From contig NZ_CP054044.1 in assembly GCF_013282745.1 (NCBI RefSeq), positions 62,001-126,000 on the forward strand: a DNA stretch of 64,000 nucleotides. The letters are read 5' to 3'. The DNA comes from Yersinia bercovieri ATCC 43970 (GTDB lineage Bacteria; Pseudomonadota; Gammaproteobacteria; Enterobacterales; Enterobacteriaceae). This document shows positions 28,603 through 37,579 of this stretch, piece by piece. The notes beneath the pieces are model-generated. The model did no database searches, had not been told where the DNA came from, and was given only the letters and a program-made list of their open reading frames with translations. Both the position numbers and the translations under genes were made by a program. How positions within the stretch are numbered: position 1 is the first letter of the stretch; every line of letters begins with the position of its first letter.

Positions 28603-29667
28603 TCAATCCGCTTCAAGAGCAAGCTCTTCCGGCCAGGCGTGGATAACGGCTTTGACCAAAGTCGCCAATGGGATAGCAAAGAATACCCCCCAAAAACCCC
28701 ACATACCGCCGAAAATGATCACCGACAGAATAATCACCAGCGGATGTAGATTGACGGCTTCCGAGAACAAAACTGGCACCAATAAGTTGCCATCCAGCCC
28801 CTGCACCACCAGATAGGCGACAAAAAGGGTCCAGAAATCAGCACCAAGCCCCCACTGGAATAGCGCCACCAGCACCACCGGAATGGTAACAATCACCGCG
28901 CCAATATAGGGAATCAAAACCGAGAAACCGACCAACACCGCCAACAACAGCGAGTAATTCATGCCCATGATGAAGAACACTAAATAGGTGGCGATGCCGA
29001 CAACAACCATCTCCACCACTTTGCCGCGAATATAGTTGGTAATCTGTTGGTTCATCTCCAGCCAAACCTGCCCGGCAAGGCCACGATTACGCGGCAGAAC
29101 ACGGCGCACTGCATTCAACATCTGCTCTTTGTCTTTGAGCAGGAAAAACAGCATCAGCGGCACTAAAATCAAATAGATCGCCAGTGTCAGCAAGCCGATT
29201 AATGAGGCCACCGAGAATTTAACCACGGATTCACCCATGCCGGAGAGCTTATTGCGCAGGTTTTCCGCCATCATATCGACGATACCGGCATCCACCAACG
29301 CGGGGTAGCGCGAGGGCAGTGTTTGAGCAAATGCGTTGAATTTATTTAGCATTTTCGGCATATCTGAGATCAGATTATTACCCTGTTGCCAGACCGTCGG
29401 TGCCACGACAAACACCGCTAACAGTGTGATACCACCAAAAACCACCAGTACAATAGTGGCGGCCCAAAGGCGTGAACAGCCAATGCGCTGTAATCGGGCA
29501 GTCGGCCACTCCAGCAGATAGGCCAATACGATTGCCGCCAGTAGCGGGGCCAAAATACCGCTGAAGAAATAGAGAATACAGAACCCAGCTAACAGAATAA
29601 CCAGTAAAGCGATAACCTGCGGGTCGGTAAAACGGCGACGATACCACTGTAACAACAGCTCTAGCAT
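28603..29667 (-). CDS. perM: AI-2E family inner-membrane permease PerM
   Basis: Polytopic membrane protein (354 aa) of the AI-2 exporter/permease superfamily. About eight membrane segments are visible: two at the N-terminus (ALLVILLAGFCILYFFSGIL, LAAIVLAYLLEW), one near 70, and a cluster after residue 150, with the conserved PYIGAVIVTIP and GNLLVPVLFSEAVNLHPL motifs. The substrate of PerM is not established. Start at 29667 is supported by GGAG about ten bases upstream; an ATG at 29691 would add eight residues. Divergent from bepA. Confidence 0.9.
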   Translation of the reverse strand: MLELLLQWYRRRFTDPQVIALLVILLAGFCILYFFSGILAPLLAAIVLAYLLEWPTARLQRIGCSRLWAATIVLVVFGGITLLAVFVVAPTVWQQGNNLISDMPKMLNKFNAFAQTLPSRYPALVDAGIVDMMAENLRNKLSGMGESVVKFSVASLIGLLTLAIYLILVPLMLFFLLKDKEQMLNAVRRVLPRNRGLAGQVWLEMNQQITNYIRGKVVEMVVVGIATYLVFFIMGMNYSLLLAVLVGFSVLIPYIGAVIVTIPVVLVALFQWGLGADFWTLFVAYLVVQGLDGNLLVPVLFSEAVNLHPLVIILSVIIFGGMWGFWGVFFAIPLATLVKAVIHAWPEELALEAD

Positions 29668-29854
29668 CCGAAATTGCTCCTTAAATACCATGAGGAATCC
29701 GCAAATTAACGAACTCCTTAAACCGCCCCGCTCAGCAGAGGCACAACCCGAAGGTCAAATTTTTTGTCGGCTCTTCCATAACGCCATTGCCTAGGTATCC
29801 ATTAAGTTATAACTATTTCTTTATACTCGCAGGCTGGCTAAGATAGTTATGAGT

Positions 29855-29873
29855 CTCAGCAATGGATGCTGAG
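29855..29873 (+). promoter_or_regulatory. Hairpin in the perM-bepA divergent region
   Basis: CTCAGCA and TGCTGAG form a perfect 7-bp inverted repeat around ATGGA, about 145 bp before the bepA start. It could be a leader hairpin or an operator. No consensus was recognised. Confidence 0.3.
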
Positions 29874-30015
29874 CTTAGCTTTTGACCTATTTGAACCTAT
29901 TTTTGTGATATAGCTCGCTTTCGTGATGATTGTACTGGAGAGCAGAGCAAGGAAGAAGAACTCTTACACATCTCGGAGTCTAATTGTCATTACATTGGCA
30001 GGGGCAGCTTCAGTT

Positions 30016-31518
30016 ATGACTTATCGGTTGAGTAACACAGGTCGGTTTAATCAAACGGGCCGATTACGTAAGAGAGTGCTTGCAGCACTGCTCAGTAGCT
30101 TGCTGCTCACCAGCACAATACCCGCTAGCGCTGAGACACAAGACCTGCTGCCCGATATCGGGACTTCAGCCGGGGCGACCTTGAGCATCGATCAAGAACT
30201 GGCGATGGGGGATTTCTATGTCCGCCAAATGCGCGCCAGTACGCCACTGATATATGATCCGTTATTGACGCAATATATCAATACGCTGGGTAAGCGGCTG
30301 GTTGCCAATGCCAACTCAGTTCGCACCCCCTTCCATTTCTATCTGGTCAATAACGACCAGATTAACGCCTTTGCTTTCTTTGGTGGCAACGTGGTGCTCC
30401 ACTCCGCGCTGTTCCGTTATACCGATAACGAAAGTGAGTTGGCATCAGTATTAGCCCATGAAATATCTCATGTCACTCAACGCCATTTGGCGCGAGCCAT
30501 GGAAGAGCAGCAACGTATGGCCCCGTTGACATGGGTCGGGGTATTAGGCTCGATCCTGTTGACCATGGCCAGCCCACAAGCTGGTATGGCGGGCTTAAGT
30601 GGCACCCTGGCAGGCGCTCAGCAAGGTGTCATTAGCTTTACTCAGGGCAATGAGCAGGAAGCTGACCGCATTGGGATTCAAGTGCTGCAACGTTCGGGAT
30701 TTGATCCGCAAGCCATGCCCAATTTCCTGCAAAAACTGGCCGATCAGTCACGATATGCGTCAAAACCGCCAGAAATGCTGCTGACTCACCCCTTACCCGA
30801 TAGCCGGTTATCTGATGCACGTAACCGCGCCAACCAAATGAAGCCGCACCCTATCGCTTCATCACAAGATTATCTATTCGCCAAAGTTCGTATTCTGGGC
30901 ATGTATGGTTCAACTGAAAATAGCCTGACCCCAGATCTGCTGGAAACCTTGAGCAAAGGCACGGTGCGCGAACAGTTGGCAGCCAAATATGGTCAGGCCA
31001 TCTTGCTATATCAGGCCAAAAAATATGACGAAGCCCGTAATCAGTTACAGCCGCTGTTAACCCAGCAACCGGGCAATATTTGGTTCCTCGATTTGATGAC
31101 CGATATTGATTTGGGGCAGAACAGAGCGACAGCAGCCATCTCTCGCCTACAAGCTGCCACCGCAAAACAGAATGATGAGCCGGTATTGCAACTCAATCTG
31201 GCCAACGCTTATGTTCAGGGTGGACAACCGGCTGCAGCCATCAAGATACTGCATCGCTACACTTTCACCAATCCGAACGACCCGAATGGTTGGGATCTAT
31301 TGGCACAAGCGGCGGCGGCATTGAATTTACGTGATCAAGAATTGGCCGCCCGAGCGGAGAGTTTGGCATTAAGTGGCAAGCTGACACAGGCAATTGGCCT
31401 GCTTAGTGATGCCAGCGCGCGGGTGAAATTAGGAAGTCTGGAGCAGGCTCGCTATGACGCTCGTATTGACCAGCTACGCCAGTTGAATGAGCGCTTTCGT
31501 AAATACCAGAAAACCTAA
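30016..31518 (+). CDS. bepA: Periplasmic M48 metalloprotease/chaperone BepA
   Basis: Periplasmic protease that assists LptD maturation and degrades stalled outer-membrane proteins (500 aa from this start). A Sec signal ends near STIPASA. The zinc motif HEISH lies at about residue 149 with the third ligand Glu in NEQEADRIG. The C-terminal half consists of TPR repeats ([39 protein letters not shown]). The start is uncertain: ATG at 30016 (MTYRLSN) is preceded by AGGGG at a somewhat long distance, while the frame stays open to 29923. It is followed 11 bp later by yfgD, as in E. coli. Confidence 0.93.
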   Translation: MTYRLSNTGRFNQTGRLRKRVLAALLSSLLLTSTIPASAETQDLLPDIGTSAGATLSIDQELAMGDFYVRQMRASTPLIYDPLLTQYINTLGKRLVANANSVRTPFHFYLVNNDQINAFAFFGGNVVLHSALFRYTDNESELASVLAHEISHVTQRHLARAMEEQQRMAPLTWVGVLGSILLTMASPQAGMAGLSGTLAGAQQGVISFTQGNEQEADRIGIQVLQRSGFDPQAMPNFLQKLADQSRYASKPPEMLLTHPLPDSRLSDARNRANQMKPHPIASSQDYLFAKVRILGMYGSTENSLTPDLLETLSKGTVREQLAAKYGQAILLYQAKKYDEARNQLQPLLTQQPGNIWFLDLMTDIDLGQNRATAAISRLQAATAKQNDEPVLQLNLANAYVQGGQPAAAIKILHRYTFTNPNDPNGWDLLAQAAAALNLRDQELAARAESLALSGKLTQAIGLLSDASARVKLGSLEQARYDARIDQLRQLNERFRKYQKT

Positions 31519-31529
31519 GGAGAGTTACG

Positions 31530-31886
31530 ATGAAAAATGTCACGATTTATCATAATCCGCGCTGCTCAAAAAGCCGCGAGACCCTTGCGTTAGTTGAACA
31601 ACAGGGGATTAAGCCGCAGGTGATTCTGTATTTAGACACCCCGCCGTCAGTGGCGACATTAAAAGAGTTACTGCAACAGTTGGGCTTTAGTGATGCCCGG
31701 CAATTGATGCGCACCAAAGAGGAGCGCTACAAAGAGCTGAATCTGGCAGACCCGTCGCTGACACAAGAAAAATTGCTACAAATCATGAGCGAAAATCCCA
31801 AATTGATCGAGCGCCCAATTGTGGTTTATCAAGGGAAAGCGCGCATTGGCAGGCCGCCAGAGCAGGTATTGGACATTTTGCCGTGA
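31530..31886 (+). CDS. yfgD: ArsC-family arsenate reductase-like protein YfgD
   Basis: A 118-aa thioredoxin-fold protein. YHNPRCSKSRETLAL carries the CSKS site of glutaredoxin-linked ArsC reductases (Cys11 or 12), and the distal LIERPIVVYQGKARIGRP includes the arginines of the active site. This is closer to genuine arsenate reductase than the YffB paralogue at 14622. No arsenic resistance genes (arsB, arsR) are near, so the physiological role is open. GGAGA precedes the ATG. Confidence 0.9.
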   Translation: MKNVTIYHNPRCSKSRETLALVEQQGIKPQVILYLDTPPSVATLKELLQQLGFSDARQLMRTKEERYKELNLADPSLTQEKLLQIMSENPKLIERPIVVYQGKARIGRPPEQVLDILP

Positions 31887-31950
31887 TTGAATCAAGACGA
31901 AAAGTGGCACGAATAAATCGGCTAACAACGCCTGGTCAACGTCGTTGGTG

Positions 31951-32009
31951 TTGCAGGAGTAAGTGAGTGACCGCAGCTAACAACCCTGCAACGTCAAGGA
32001 TGCAGGGGA
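31951..32009 (+). repeat. Half ERIC-like element abutting hda
   Basis: GTTGCAGG, AGTAAGTGA and GCAGCTAACA followed by CCTGCA and a GGGG-ending tail fall in the order of the ERIC right half, with a deletion in the middle. It touches the last codon of hda. The adjoining 31887-31950 contains a further imperfect repeat (CGGCTAACAACGCC and CGTCGTTGGTG) but no gene. Confidence 0.5.
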
Positions 32010-32711
32010 TTACAGCCCGAGGATATCTTTCACAAAAGGAATAGTCAGCTTGCGCTGTGCGGTGATGGAAGCTCTATCAAGCTGATCCAGTGTCATAAAT
32101 AGGGTGCGCATCTCCCGATCCAGTCGCTTTAGCAAAAAGCGGCCCACATCTTCCGGCAATTCAAAACCACGTAATTTGGCGCGCAGCTGCAAAGCCTGCA
32201 ACTTTTCGTCATCAGATAGCGGCTGCAATTTATAGATCTGGCCCCAATCAAGACGAGAGGCTAAATCCGGCAAACCGAGATTTAACTGCCGTGGCGGGCG
32301 ATCACCGGTGATCAGTAAACGGGTACGACCGGTTTCTACAATGCGGTTATAGAGATTAAACATCGCCATTTCCCACTGCTCATCACCGGCAATACACTCG
32401 ATATTATCGATACAAACCAGCGCTAACTGCTCCATGCCGTCCAGCACTTCGGGTACAAAGTAGGCACGTTTATCCAGCGGGACATAGCCTACCGCCTCGC
32501 CTTGTTGCGATAGCTCCGCGCAAGCGGCATGTAACAGATGGCTACGGCCACCGCCTTCGCGCGACCAGAAATAGATGTAACTGCCGTGGGATTGATGAAC
32601 AGCGGACTGGATCGCCGCTAATAGCGACGGGTTCTCACCCGGATAAAAACTGGCAAAAGTTTCATCATCGGGAAGATATAGTGGCAGTGAAAGCTGTGCC
32701 GGCGTATTCAG
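32010..32711 (-). CDS. hda: DnaA regulatory inactivator Hda, CTG start
   Basis: AAA+ protein that, bound to the DNA sliding clamp, stimulates ATP hydrolysis by DnaA and so prevents re-initiation of replication. Opening at CTG (32711-32709), the product has 233 aa, the same as E. coli Hda, and begins with the clamp-binding hexapeptide-like [17 protein letters not shown]. The phosphate loop ([15 protein letters not shown]), VCIDNIECI (Walker B) and sensor 2 RLDREMRTL motif are present. There is no ATG, GTG or TTG giving a full N-terminus; GAGG lies five to nine bases upstream of the CTG. E. coli hda is known to use CTG as well. A usual gene finder would truncate it at 32447. Confidence 0.93.
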   Translation of the reverse strand: MNTPAQLSLPLYLPDDETFASFYPGENPSLLAAIQSAVHQSHGSYIYFWSREGGGRSHLLHAACAELSQQGEAVGYVPLDKRAYFVPEVLDGMEQLALVCIDNIECIAGDEQWEMAMFNLYNRIVETGRTRLLITGDRPPRQLNLGLPDLASRLDWGQIYKLQPLSDDEKLQALQLRAKLRGFELPEDVGRFLLKRLDREMRTLFMTLDQLDRASITAQRKLTIPFVKDILGL

Positions 32712-32805
32712 AAAAGCACCTCAACCAACAAAACGGGCGGGAAAACAGAGTCAGCTTAACACAAAAAGTAACAACAGCATAAAAACCTGATCTGGGATGA
32801 AATAG

Positions 32806-32853
32806 TGGCCGAACCGACAGATATGCGCTCCGCAGACAACAGCGGCTCGGCCA
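32806..32853 (-). terminator. Long hairpin between uraA and hda
   Basis: TGGCCGAACCG (32806-32816) pairs with CGGCTCGGCCA (32843-32853), with one G-U pair in the transcript. It starts 12 bp after the uraA stop. No U-tract follows, so termination strength is uncertain and partial read-through to hda is possible. Confidence 0.5.
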
Positions 32854-32864
32854 GATTTCACTTT

Positions 32865-34151
32865 TTAGTGCGCAGACTTATCTTCCGCTGCATCGAGAAT
32901 CTCTTCTTCCGTGCGCAACAAGCTGATCACTTTGAACAGCAGGCTCAGACCAATACCGACCACTGTCGCCAGCGCCATGCCTTTAAGTTCAGTCGCGCCA
33001 ATGTTCACTTTCGCGCCACTCACGCCGATTATCAAGATCACCGAGGTTAAAATCAGGTTTTGTGCCTTGTTATAGTCAACTTTTGACTCGATCAACACAC
33101 GGATACCAGATGCCGCAATCACGCCGTATAACAGCAGTGAAACGCCGCCCATAACAGGAACAGGCACGGCCTGAATGGCAGCAGCAAGTTTACCGACACA
33201 AGAGAGCATAATCGCCAGAATCGCTGCACCACCGATAACCCAGGTGCTATAAACCCGGGTGATCGCCATTACCCCAATATTTTCGCCATAAGTGGTATTC
33301 GGCGTGGAGCCAAAGAAACCGGAGATCACTGTAGAAATACCGTTGGCAAACATCGAGCGATGCAGGCCGGGATCACGAATTAAATCTTTTTTCACGATAT
33401 TGGCGGTCACCACCAGATGCCCAATATGCTCGGCAATCACCACCAGCGCCGCAGGCAAGATGGTCAGAATGGCGAACCACTCAAAACGGGGGGTATAGAA
33501 GGTCGGCAAAGCAAACCAATGGGCTTCGCTAATAGGTGTTAAATCAACCACACCCATCACGAATGACAAGGCATAACCCACCAATACACCAATCAGAATC
33601 GGGATAATGGCGAAGAAGCCACGGAACAGCACCGAACCTAAAATGGTCACCCCCAGGGTCACCATTGAGATGATGATGGTGGTTGAATCTACCGTCACCC
33701 CCTGTGCTGGCAGTAGTCCTGCCATTCCGGCAGCAACACCGGCTAACTCAAGGCCGATAACCGCGACAATCGCCCCCATCGCCGCCGGTGGAAATATCAC
33801 ATCCAACCAGCCAGTGCCGGCTTTTTTCACAATCAGCGCTACCAGGCAGAACAGCACGCCGCACATGATAAAACCGCCCAAGGCGACTTCATATCCCAAT
33901 GGCAATAACAGTAAAACCGGTGAAATAAACGCAAAGCTGGAACCCAGATAAGCCGGGATCTTGCCCTTACAGATAAACAGATAGAGTAAGGTGCCAATGC
34001 CGTTGAACAGCAGCACTGTGGCCGGGTTAATCTTAAATAGGATAGGAACTAAAACTGTGGCACCGAACATGGCAAACAAATGTTGAAAACTCAGGGGGAT
34101 CGTCTGGAGCAGCGGTGGACGCTCGCTGATGCCAATGGTGCGACGGCTCAT
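32865..34151 (-). CDS. uraA: Uracil:proton symporter UraA
   Basis: Inner-membrane uracil importer of the nucleobase-ascorbate transporter family (428 aa). It has about 14 membrane segments, the substrate-binding GLELAGVAAGMAG region, the essential Glu in AEHIGHLV (TM8), and the family signature FGSTPNTTYGENIGV with ITRVYS. The start at 34151 (MSRRTIGISERPP) agrees with E. coli and is preceded by GAGG. It follows upp, the enzyme that converts the imported uracil to UMP. Confidence 0.96.
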   Translation of the reverse strand: MSRRTIGISERPPLLQTIPLSFQHLFAMFGATVLVPILFKINPATVLLFNGIGTLLYLFICKGKIPAYLGSSFAFISPVLLLLPLGYEVALGGFIMCGVLFCLVALIVKKAGTGWLDVIFPPAAMGAIVAVIGLELAGVAAGMAGLLPAQGVTVDSTTIIISMVTLGVTILGSVLFRGFFAIIPILIGVLVGYALSFVMGVVDLTPISEAHWFALPTFYTPRFEWFAILTILPAALVVIAEHIGHLVVTANIVKKDLIRDPGLHRSMFANGISTVISGFFGSTPNTTYGENIGVMAITRVYSTWVIGGAAILAIMLSCVGKLAAAIQAVPVPVMGGVSLLLYGVIAASGIRVLIESKVDYNKAQNLILTSVILIIGVSGAKVNIGATELKGMALATVVGIGLSLLFKVISLLRTEEEILDAAEDKSAH

Positions 34152-34195
34152 TATCTCTATCCTCTTCAATGGTGTGATTTATGCTAAAAATTATT

Positions 34196-34223
34196 CAAAA
34201 AAAAGCCGACTATCGAGTCGGCT
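34196..34223 (-). terminator. Intercistronic terminator/attenuator between upp and uraA
   Basis: AGCCGACT and AGTCGGCT form a perfect 8-bp stem with a 4-base loop. On the minus strand it is followed by T8, a full intrinsic terminator, 8 bp after the upp stop and 45 bp before the uraA start. uraA is therefore expressed only from read-through or its own promoter in the short gap. Confidence 0.85.
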
Positions 34224-34231
34224 ATCATCGT

Positions 34232-34858
34232 TTATTTTGTTCCGAAAATCTTATCACCGGCATCACCCAAACCTGGGATAATGTAGCCGTGTTCGTTTAG
34301 GCCCTGATCGATAGAGGCAGTGTATAGCTCAACGTCTGGATGCGCCTGTTCCAATGCTTTAATACCTTCCGGTGCCGCGACCAATACCAAGACTTTAATG
34401 CTCTGGCAGCCCGCTTTCTTCAGCAAATCAATGGTGGCAATCATCGAACCACCGGTTGCCAGCATTGGGTCAACCACTAACGCCATCCGCTCATTGATAT
34501 TAGAAACCAGCTTCTGGAAGTAAGGTACTGGCTTTAGTGTCTCTTCATCACGATAGACACCCACCACACTGATGCGGGCGCTCGGTACATTTTCCAACAC
34601 CCCTTCCATCATGCCCAAACCGGCACGCAAAATGGGCACCACAGTGATTTTCTTACCTTTAATCTGCTCAACTTCAACCGGCCCGTTCCAACCTTCGATG
34701 GTCACTTTTTCAGTTTCCAAATCGGCGGTTGCCACGTAAGTCAGCAAACTCCCCACTTCAGACGCTAACTCGCGAAAACGCTTCGTGCTGATATCATTTT
34801 CACGCATCAAACCAAGTTTATGTTTTACTAGCGGGTGTTTCACCTCAACGATCTTCAT
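34232..34858 (-). CDS. upp: Uracil phosphoribosyltransferase Upp
   Basis: Pyrimidine salvage enzyme making UMP from uracil and PRPP (208 aa, same as E. coli). The PRPP loop [18 protein letters not shown] and the uracil-binding [15 protein letters not shown] motif are intact, as is [19 protein letters not shown] near the start. The start at 34858 ([16 protein letters not shown]) is preceded by GGAG; an ATG-like start further up would add 11 residues. Divergent from purM. Confidence 0.97.
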   Translation of the reverse strand: MKIVEVKHPLVKHKLGLMRENDISTKRFRELASEVGSLLTYVATADLETEKVTIEGWNGPVEVEQIKGKKITVVPILRAGLGMMEGVLENVPSARISVVGVYRDEETLKPVPYFQKLVSNINERMALVVDPMLATGGSMIATIDLLKKAGCQSIKVLVLVAAPEGIKALEQAHPDVELYTASIDQGLNEHGYIIPGLGDAGDKIFGTK

Positions 34859-35012
34859 TATTTTTCTCCTGGTTAGGCGACTGGCGGCCAAAAAAATCGC
34901 GAGATTATACCGCCTTTTTTTTTGAACGCCACAATCAATAGCCTGATTCAGATCAATAGAAAATCATTATTAAGTCAAGAAAGCTAAAAATCAGCGTGAT
35001 ATCACAAGCTAC

Positions 35013-35028
35013 TCGCAAACGTTTGCCT
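35013..35028. promoter_or_regulatory. PurR operator in the upp-purM intergenic region
   Basis: TCGCAAACGTTTGCCT matches the purine repressor box ACGCAAACGTTTGCGT at 14 of 16 bases, with the central CGCAAACGTTTGC intact. It sits 66 bp upstream of the purM GTG, at a position where binding would block the purMN promoter, as in E. coli. Confidence 0.88.
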
Positions 35029-35093
35029 GCGCTGTTAGAATTGTCGCGTTTTCTTCCTATGCTTAAACCGCCAACCGCCGTGGGGACCTCGCA

Positions 35094-36137
35094 GTGACCA
35101 ACAAAACCTCTCTCAGCTATAAAGACGCAGGTGTAGATATTGATGCCGGCAATGACCTTGTTGATCGCATAAAAGGTGTGGTTAAACAGACCCGTCGCCC
35201 AGAGGTCATGGGTGGATTGGGCGGCTTCGGTGCCCTGTGCGCTTTGCCGCAAAAATACCGTGAACCTATTTTAGTTTCAGGCACTGATGGCGTGGGCACC
35301 AAGCTGCGTCTGGCGATGGACCTGAAACGCCACGATACCATCGGTATCGATTTAGTGGCCATGTGTGTCAACGACCTGGTGGTTCAAGGAGCCGAACCAC
35401 TGTTCTTCCTCGACTACTTCGCCACCGGTAAACTGGATGTGGATACTGCCGCCAGTGTCATTACCGGTATTGCCGAAGGGTGCAAACAGTCAGGTTGTGC
35501 GCTGGTCGGCGGCGAAACAGCCGAGATGCCGGGCATGTACCACGGCGAAGATTATGACGTTGCTGGCTTCTGTGTTGGCGTGGTCGAAAAATCTGAAATC
35601 ATCGATGGCAGCAAAGTGACGCCCGGTGATGTGTTGGTGGCCTTAGGTGCCAGCGGCCCACACTCCAATGGTTATTCATTGGTTCGCAAAATTTTGGAAG
35701 TCAGCAACACCAATCCAGAACAGACACAGCTGGAAGGTAAATCCCTGGCCGACCATCTGCTGGAACCGACCAAAATCTACGTAAAATCTATTCTGAGCTT
35801 GATTGAACAACTTGATATTCATGCGATTGCTCACCTGACCGGTGGCGGCTTCTGGGAGAATATCCCACGGGTATTACCGCAAGGCACTCAAGCGGTTATC
35901 GATGAAGCTAGCTGGCAGTGGCCTGCGGTATTCAGCTGGTTGCAGCAAGCTGGCAATGTGAGCCGCCACGAAATGTACCGCACCTTTAACTGTGGTGTCG
36001 GCATGGTGGTTGCTCTCCCAGCGGAACTGGCAGATAGTGCCGTTGAGTTGCTGACAGCATCTGGCGAAAAAGCCTGGAAAATCGGGGTGATCGCAGCGGC
36101 AGTCGAAGGCGCTGAACAAGTTATTATCAATCCGTAA
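35094..36137 (+). CDS. purM: Phosphoribosylformylglycinamidine cyclo-ligase PurM (AIR synthetase)
   Basis: Fifth step of purine synthesis: ATP-dependent ring closure of FGAM to AIR. The 347-aa protein begins at GTG (GTGACCAACAAAACC), as does E. coli purM. The motifs [19 protein letters not shown], [36 protein letters not shown] and [11 protein letters not shown] are all present. It ends overlapping purN (TAATG). Expression is probably repressed by PurR through the operator at 35013. Confidence 0.97.
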   Translation: MTNKTSLSYKDAGVDIDAGNDLVDRIKGVVKQTRRPEVMGGLGGFGALCALPQKYREPILVSGTDGVGTKLRLAMDLKRHDTIGIDLVAMCVNDLVVQGAEPLFFLDYFATGKLDVDTAASVITGIAEGCKQSGCALVGGETAEMPGMYHGEDYDVAGFCVGVVEKSEIIDGSKVTPGDVLVALGASGPHSNGYSLVRKILEVSNTNPEQTQLEGKSLADHLLEPTKIYVKSILSLIEQLDIHAIAHLTGGGFWENIPRVLPQGTQAVIDEASWQWPAVFSWLQQAGNVSRHEMYRTFNCGVGMVVALPAELADSAVELLTASGEKAWKIGVIAAAVEGAEQVIINP

Positions 36138-36781
36138 TGATGATGAAAATTGTCGTTTTAGTCTCTGGTCAAGGAAGCAATCTACAGGCACTGATAGAGG
36201 CCCAGCAGCAAGGGCGCATTTCAGGCCAGATTAGCGCCGTATTCAGCAATAACCCTGCGGCTTATGGGTTAGAACGTGCCAAGCTGGCGGGTATCCCACA
36301 CCATGGGTTGGATGCCAAAACCTTTGCTGATCGCGCCAGTTTTGATGCGGCATTGGCCCAAGCCATTGACCAGTATCAACCTGATTTGCTGGTACTGGCC
36401 GGTTATATGCGCATTCTTAGCCCCGTGTTTGTGCAGCACTATGCCGGGCGGATGTTGAATATCCACCCCTCCCTGCTGCCCAAGTATCCTGGCCTGCACA
36501 CTCATCGGCAGGCACTGGAAAACGGCGATCAGGAACACGGCACTTCAGTACATTTTGTCACTGAGGAGCTGGATGGCGGCCCGGTGATTCTGCAAGCCAA
36601 AGTGCCCATTTTCAGTGATGACACCGAAGATGATGTTATCGAAAGAGTGCAAACTCAGGAACATAACATCTATCCGTTGGTGGTGAATTGGTTCACTGAT
36701 GGCCGACTGACTATGGGTGATGACGCAGCCTGGCTGGATGGCAAGCGCTTACCTGCGCAAGGTTATGCGGCTGAAGAGTAG
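36137..36781 (+). CDS. purN: Phosphoribosylglycinamide formyltransferase PurN
   Basis: Third step of purine synthesis: folate-dependent formylation of GAR (214 aa). Catalytic residues lie in the motif MLNIHPSLLPKYPGLHTH, with Asn, His and the later Asp in HFVTEELDGGPVI. The start is ambiguous among three consecutive ATG codons at 36137, 36140 and 36143; the first overlaps the purM stop and implies translational coupling. A strong terminator follows at 36817. Confidence 0.96.
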   Translation: MMMKIVVLVSGQGSNLQALIEAQQQGRISGQISAVFSNNPAAYGLERAKLAGIPHHGLDAKTFADRASFDAALAQAIDQYQPDLLVLAGYMRILSPVFVQHYAGRMLNIHPSLLPKYPGLHTHRQALENGDQEHGTSVHFVTEELDGGPVILQAKVPIFSDDTEDDVIERVQTQEHNIYPLVVNWFTDGRLTMGDDAAWLDGKRLPAQGYAAEE

Positions 36782-36816
36782 ATTGATGCAATAACAGATA
36801 ATAGTGCATTGATTAA

Positions 36817-36849
36817 GGGCGCTACCGTTTTGCGGTTAGCGCCTTTTTT
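36817..36849 (+). terminator. Terminator of purMN
   Basis: GGCGCTA-CCG pairs with CGGTTAGCGCC (one bulged base) around a short TTTTG loop and is followed by T7. It lies 36 bp after purN. Confidence 0.88.
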
Positions 36850-36986
36850 ATGCTTTATTCTTAATGCGTTATGCTAATTATCGCGCTCAGGTTATCGCCA
36901 AAGTCGCAGATCTCCCACTGCACCTTCAAGCATGAGAGTATATAATCGTTGTGGCAGCAGCCGCTGTCGCCCTATGAGGAATAAGC

Positions 36987-37532
36987 ATGTCTACCACCAG
37001 CAGCGTCCGTTTACGCCCACTTGAACGGGATGATCTGCCGTTTGTCCATCAGTTAGATAACAATGCCAGTGTTATGCGCTATTGGTTTGAGGAGCCTTAC
37101 GAGGCCTTTGTCGAACTCTCTGATCTCTACGATAAACATATTCATGACCAGAGTGAGCGCCGCTTTATTATTGAAAGTCAGGGCACAAAAGTAGGGCTGG
37201 TCGAGTTAGTTGAAATTAACCATATTCACCGCCGTGCTGAGTTTCAGATTATTATCGACCCCGCCCATCAGGGGAAAGGCCATGCTGGCACCGCAGCAAA
37301 ACTGGCCATGGAATATGGTTTTTCTGTGCTGAATTTGTACAAACTTTATCTGATCGTGGATAAAGAGAATAAAAAAGCCATCCATATCTACAGCAAATTA
37401 GGTTTTGAAGTGGAAGGCGAACTGAAGCAGGAGTTCTTTATCAATGGTGAATACCGTACGGTGATTCGTATGTGCATTTTTCAGCCACAATATTTAGCTA
37501 AATATAAAACGCCATCGATAAAGAGTGCTTGA
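36987..37532 (+). CDS. speG: Spermidine N1-acetyltransferase SpeG
   Basis: GNAT acetyltransferase (181 aa) that acetylates spermidine and spermine, detoxifying excess polyamine. The sequence [20 protein letters not shown], the polyamine-pocket stretch [12 protein letters not shown], the acetyl-CoA loop [18 protein letters not shown] (Q/R-x-x-G-x-A type) and [12 protein letters not shown] match SpeG. Stand-alone gene with its own promoter region after the purN terminator; GAGGAA precedes the ATG. Confidence 0.94.
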   Translation: MSTTSSVRLRPLERDDLPFVHQLDNNASVMRYWFEEPYEAFVELSDLYDKHIHDQSERRFIIESQGTKVGLVELVEINHIHRRAEFQIIIDPAHQGKGHAGTAAKLAMEYGFSVLNLYKLYLIVDKENKKAIHIYSKLGFEVEGELKQEFFINGEYRTVIRMCIFQPQYLAKYKTPSIKSA

Positions 37533-37546
37533 TTTATACCCAAACA

Positions 37547-37562
37547 GGGGCCACACGGCCCC
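37547..37562. terminator. Hairpin between convergent speG and FliB-like gene
   Basis: GGGGCC and GGCCCC form a 6-bp stem with an ACAC loop in the 47-bp gap between the two convergent genes. The U-tract is absent, so it is only a probable terminator. Confidence 0.5.
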
Positions 37563-37579
37563 AATAGTGATTGGTAGAA

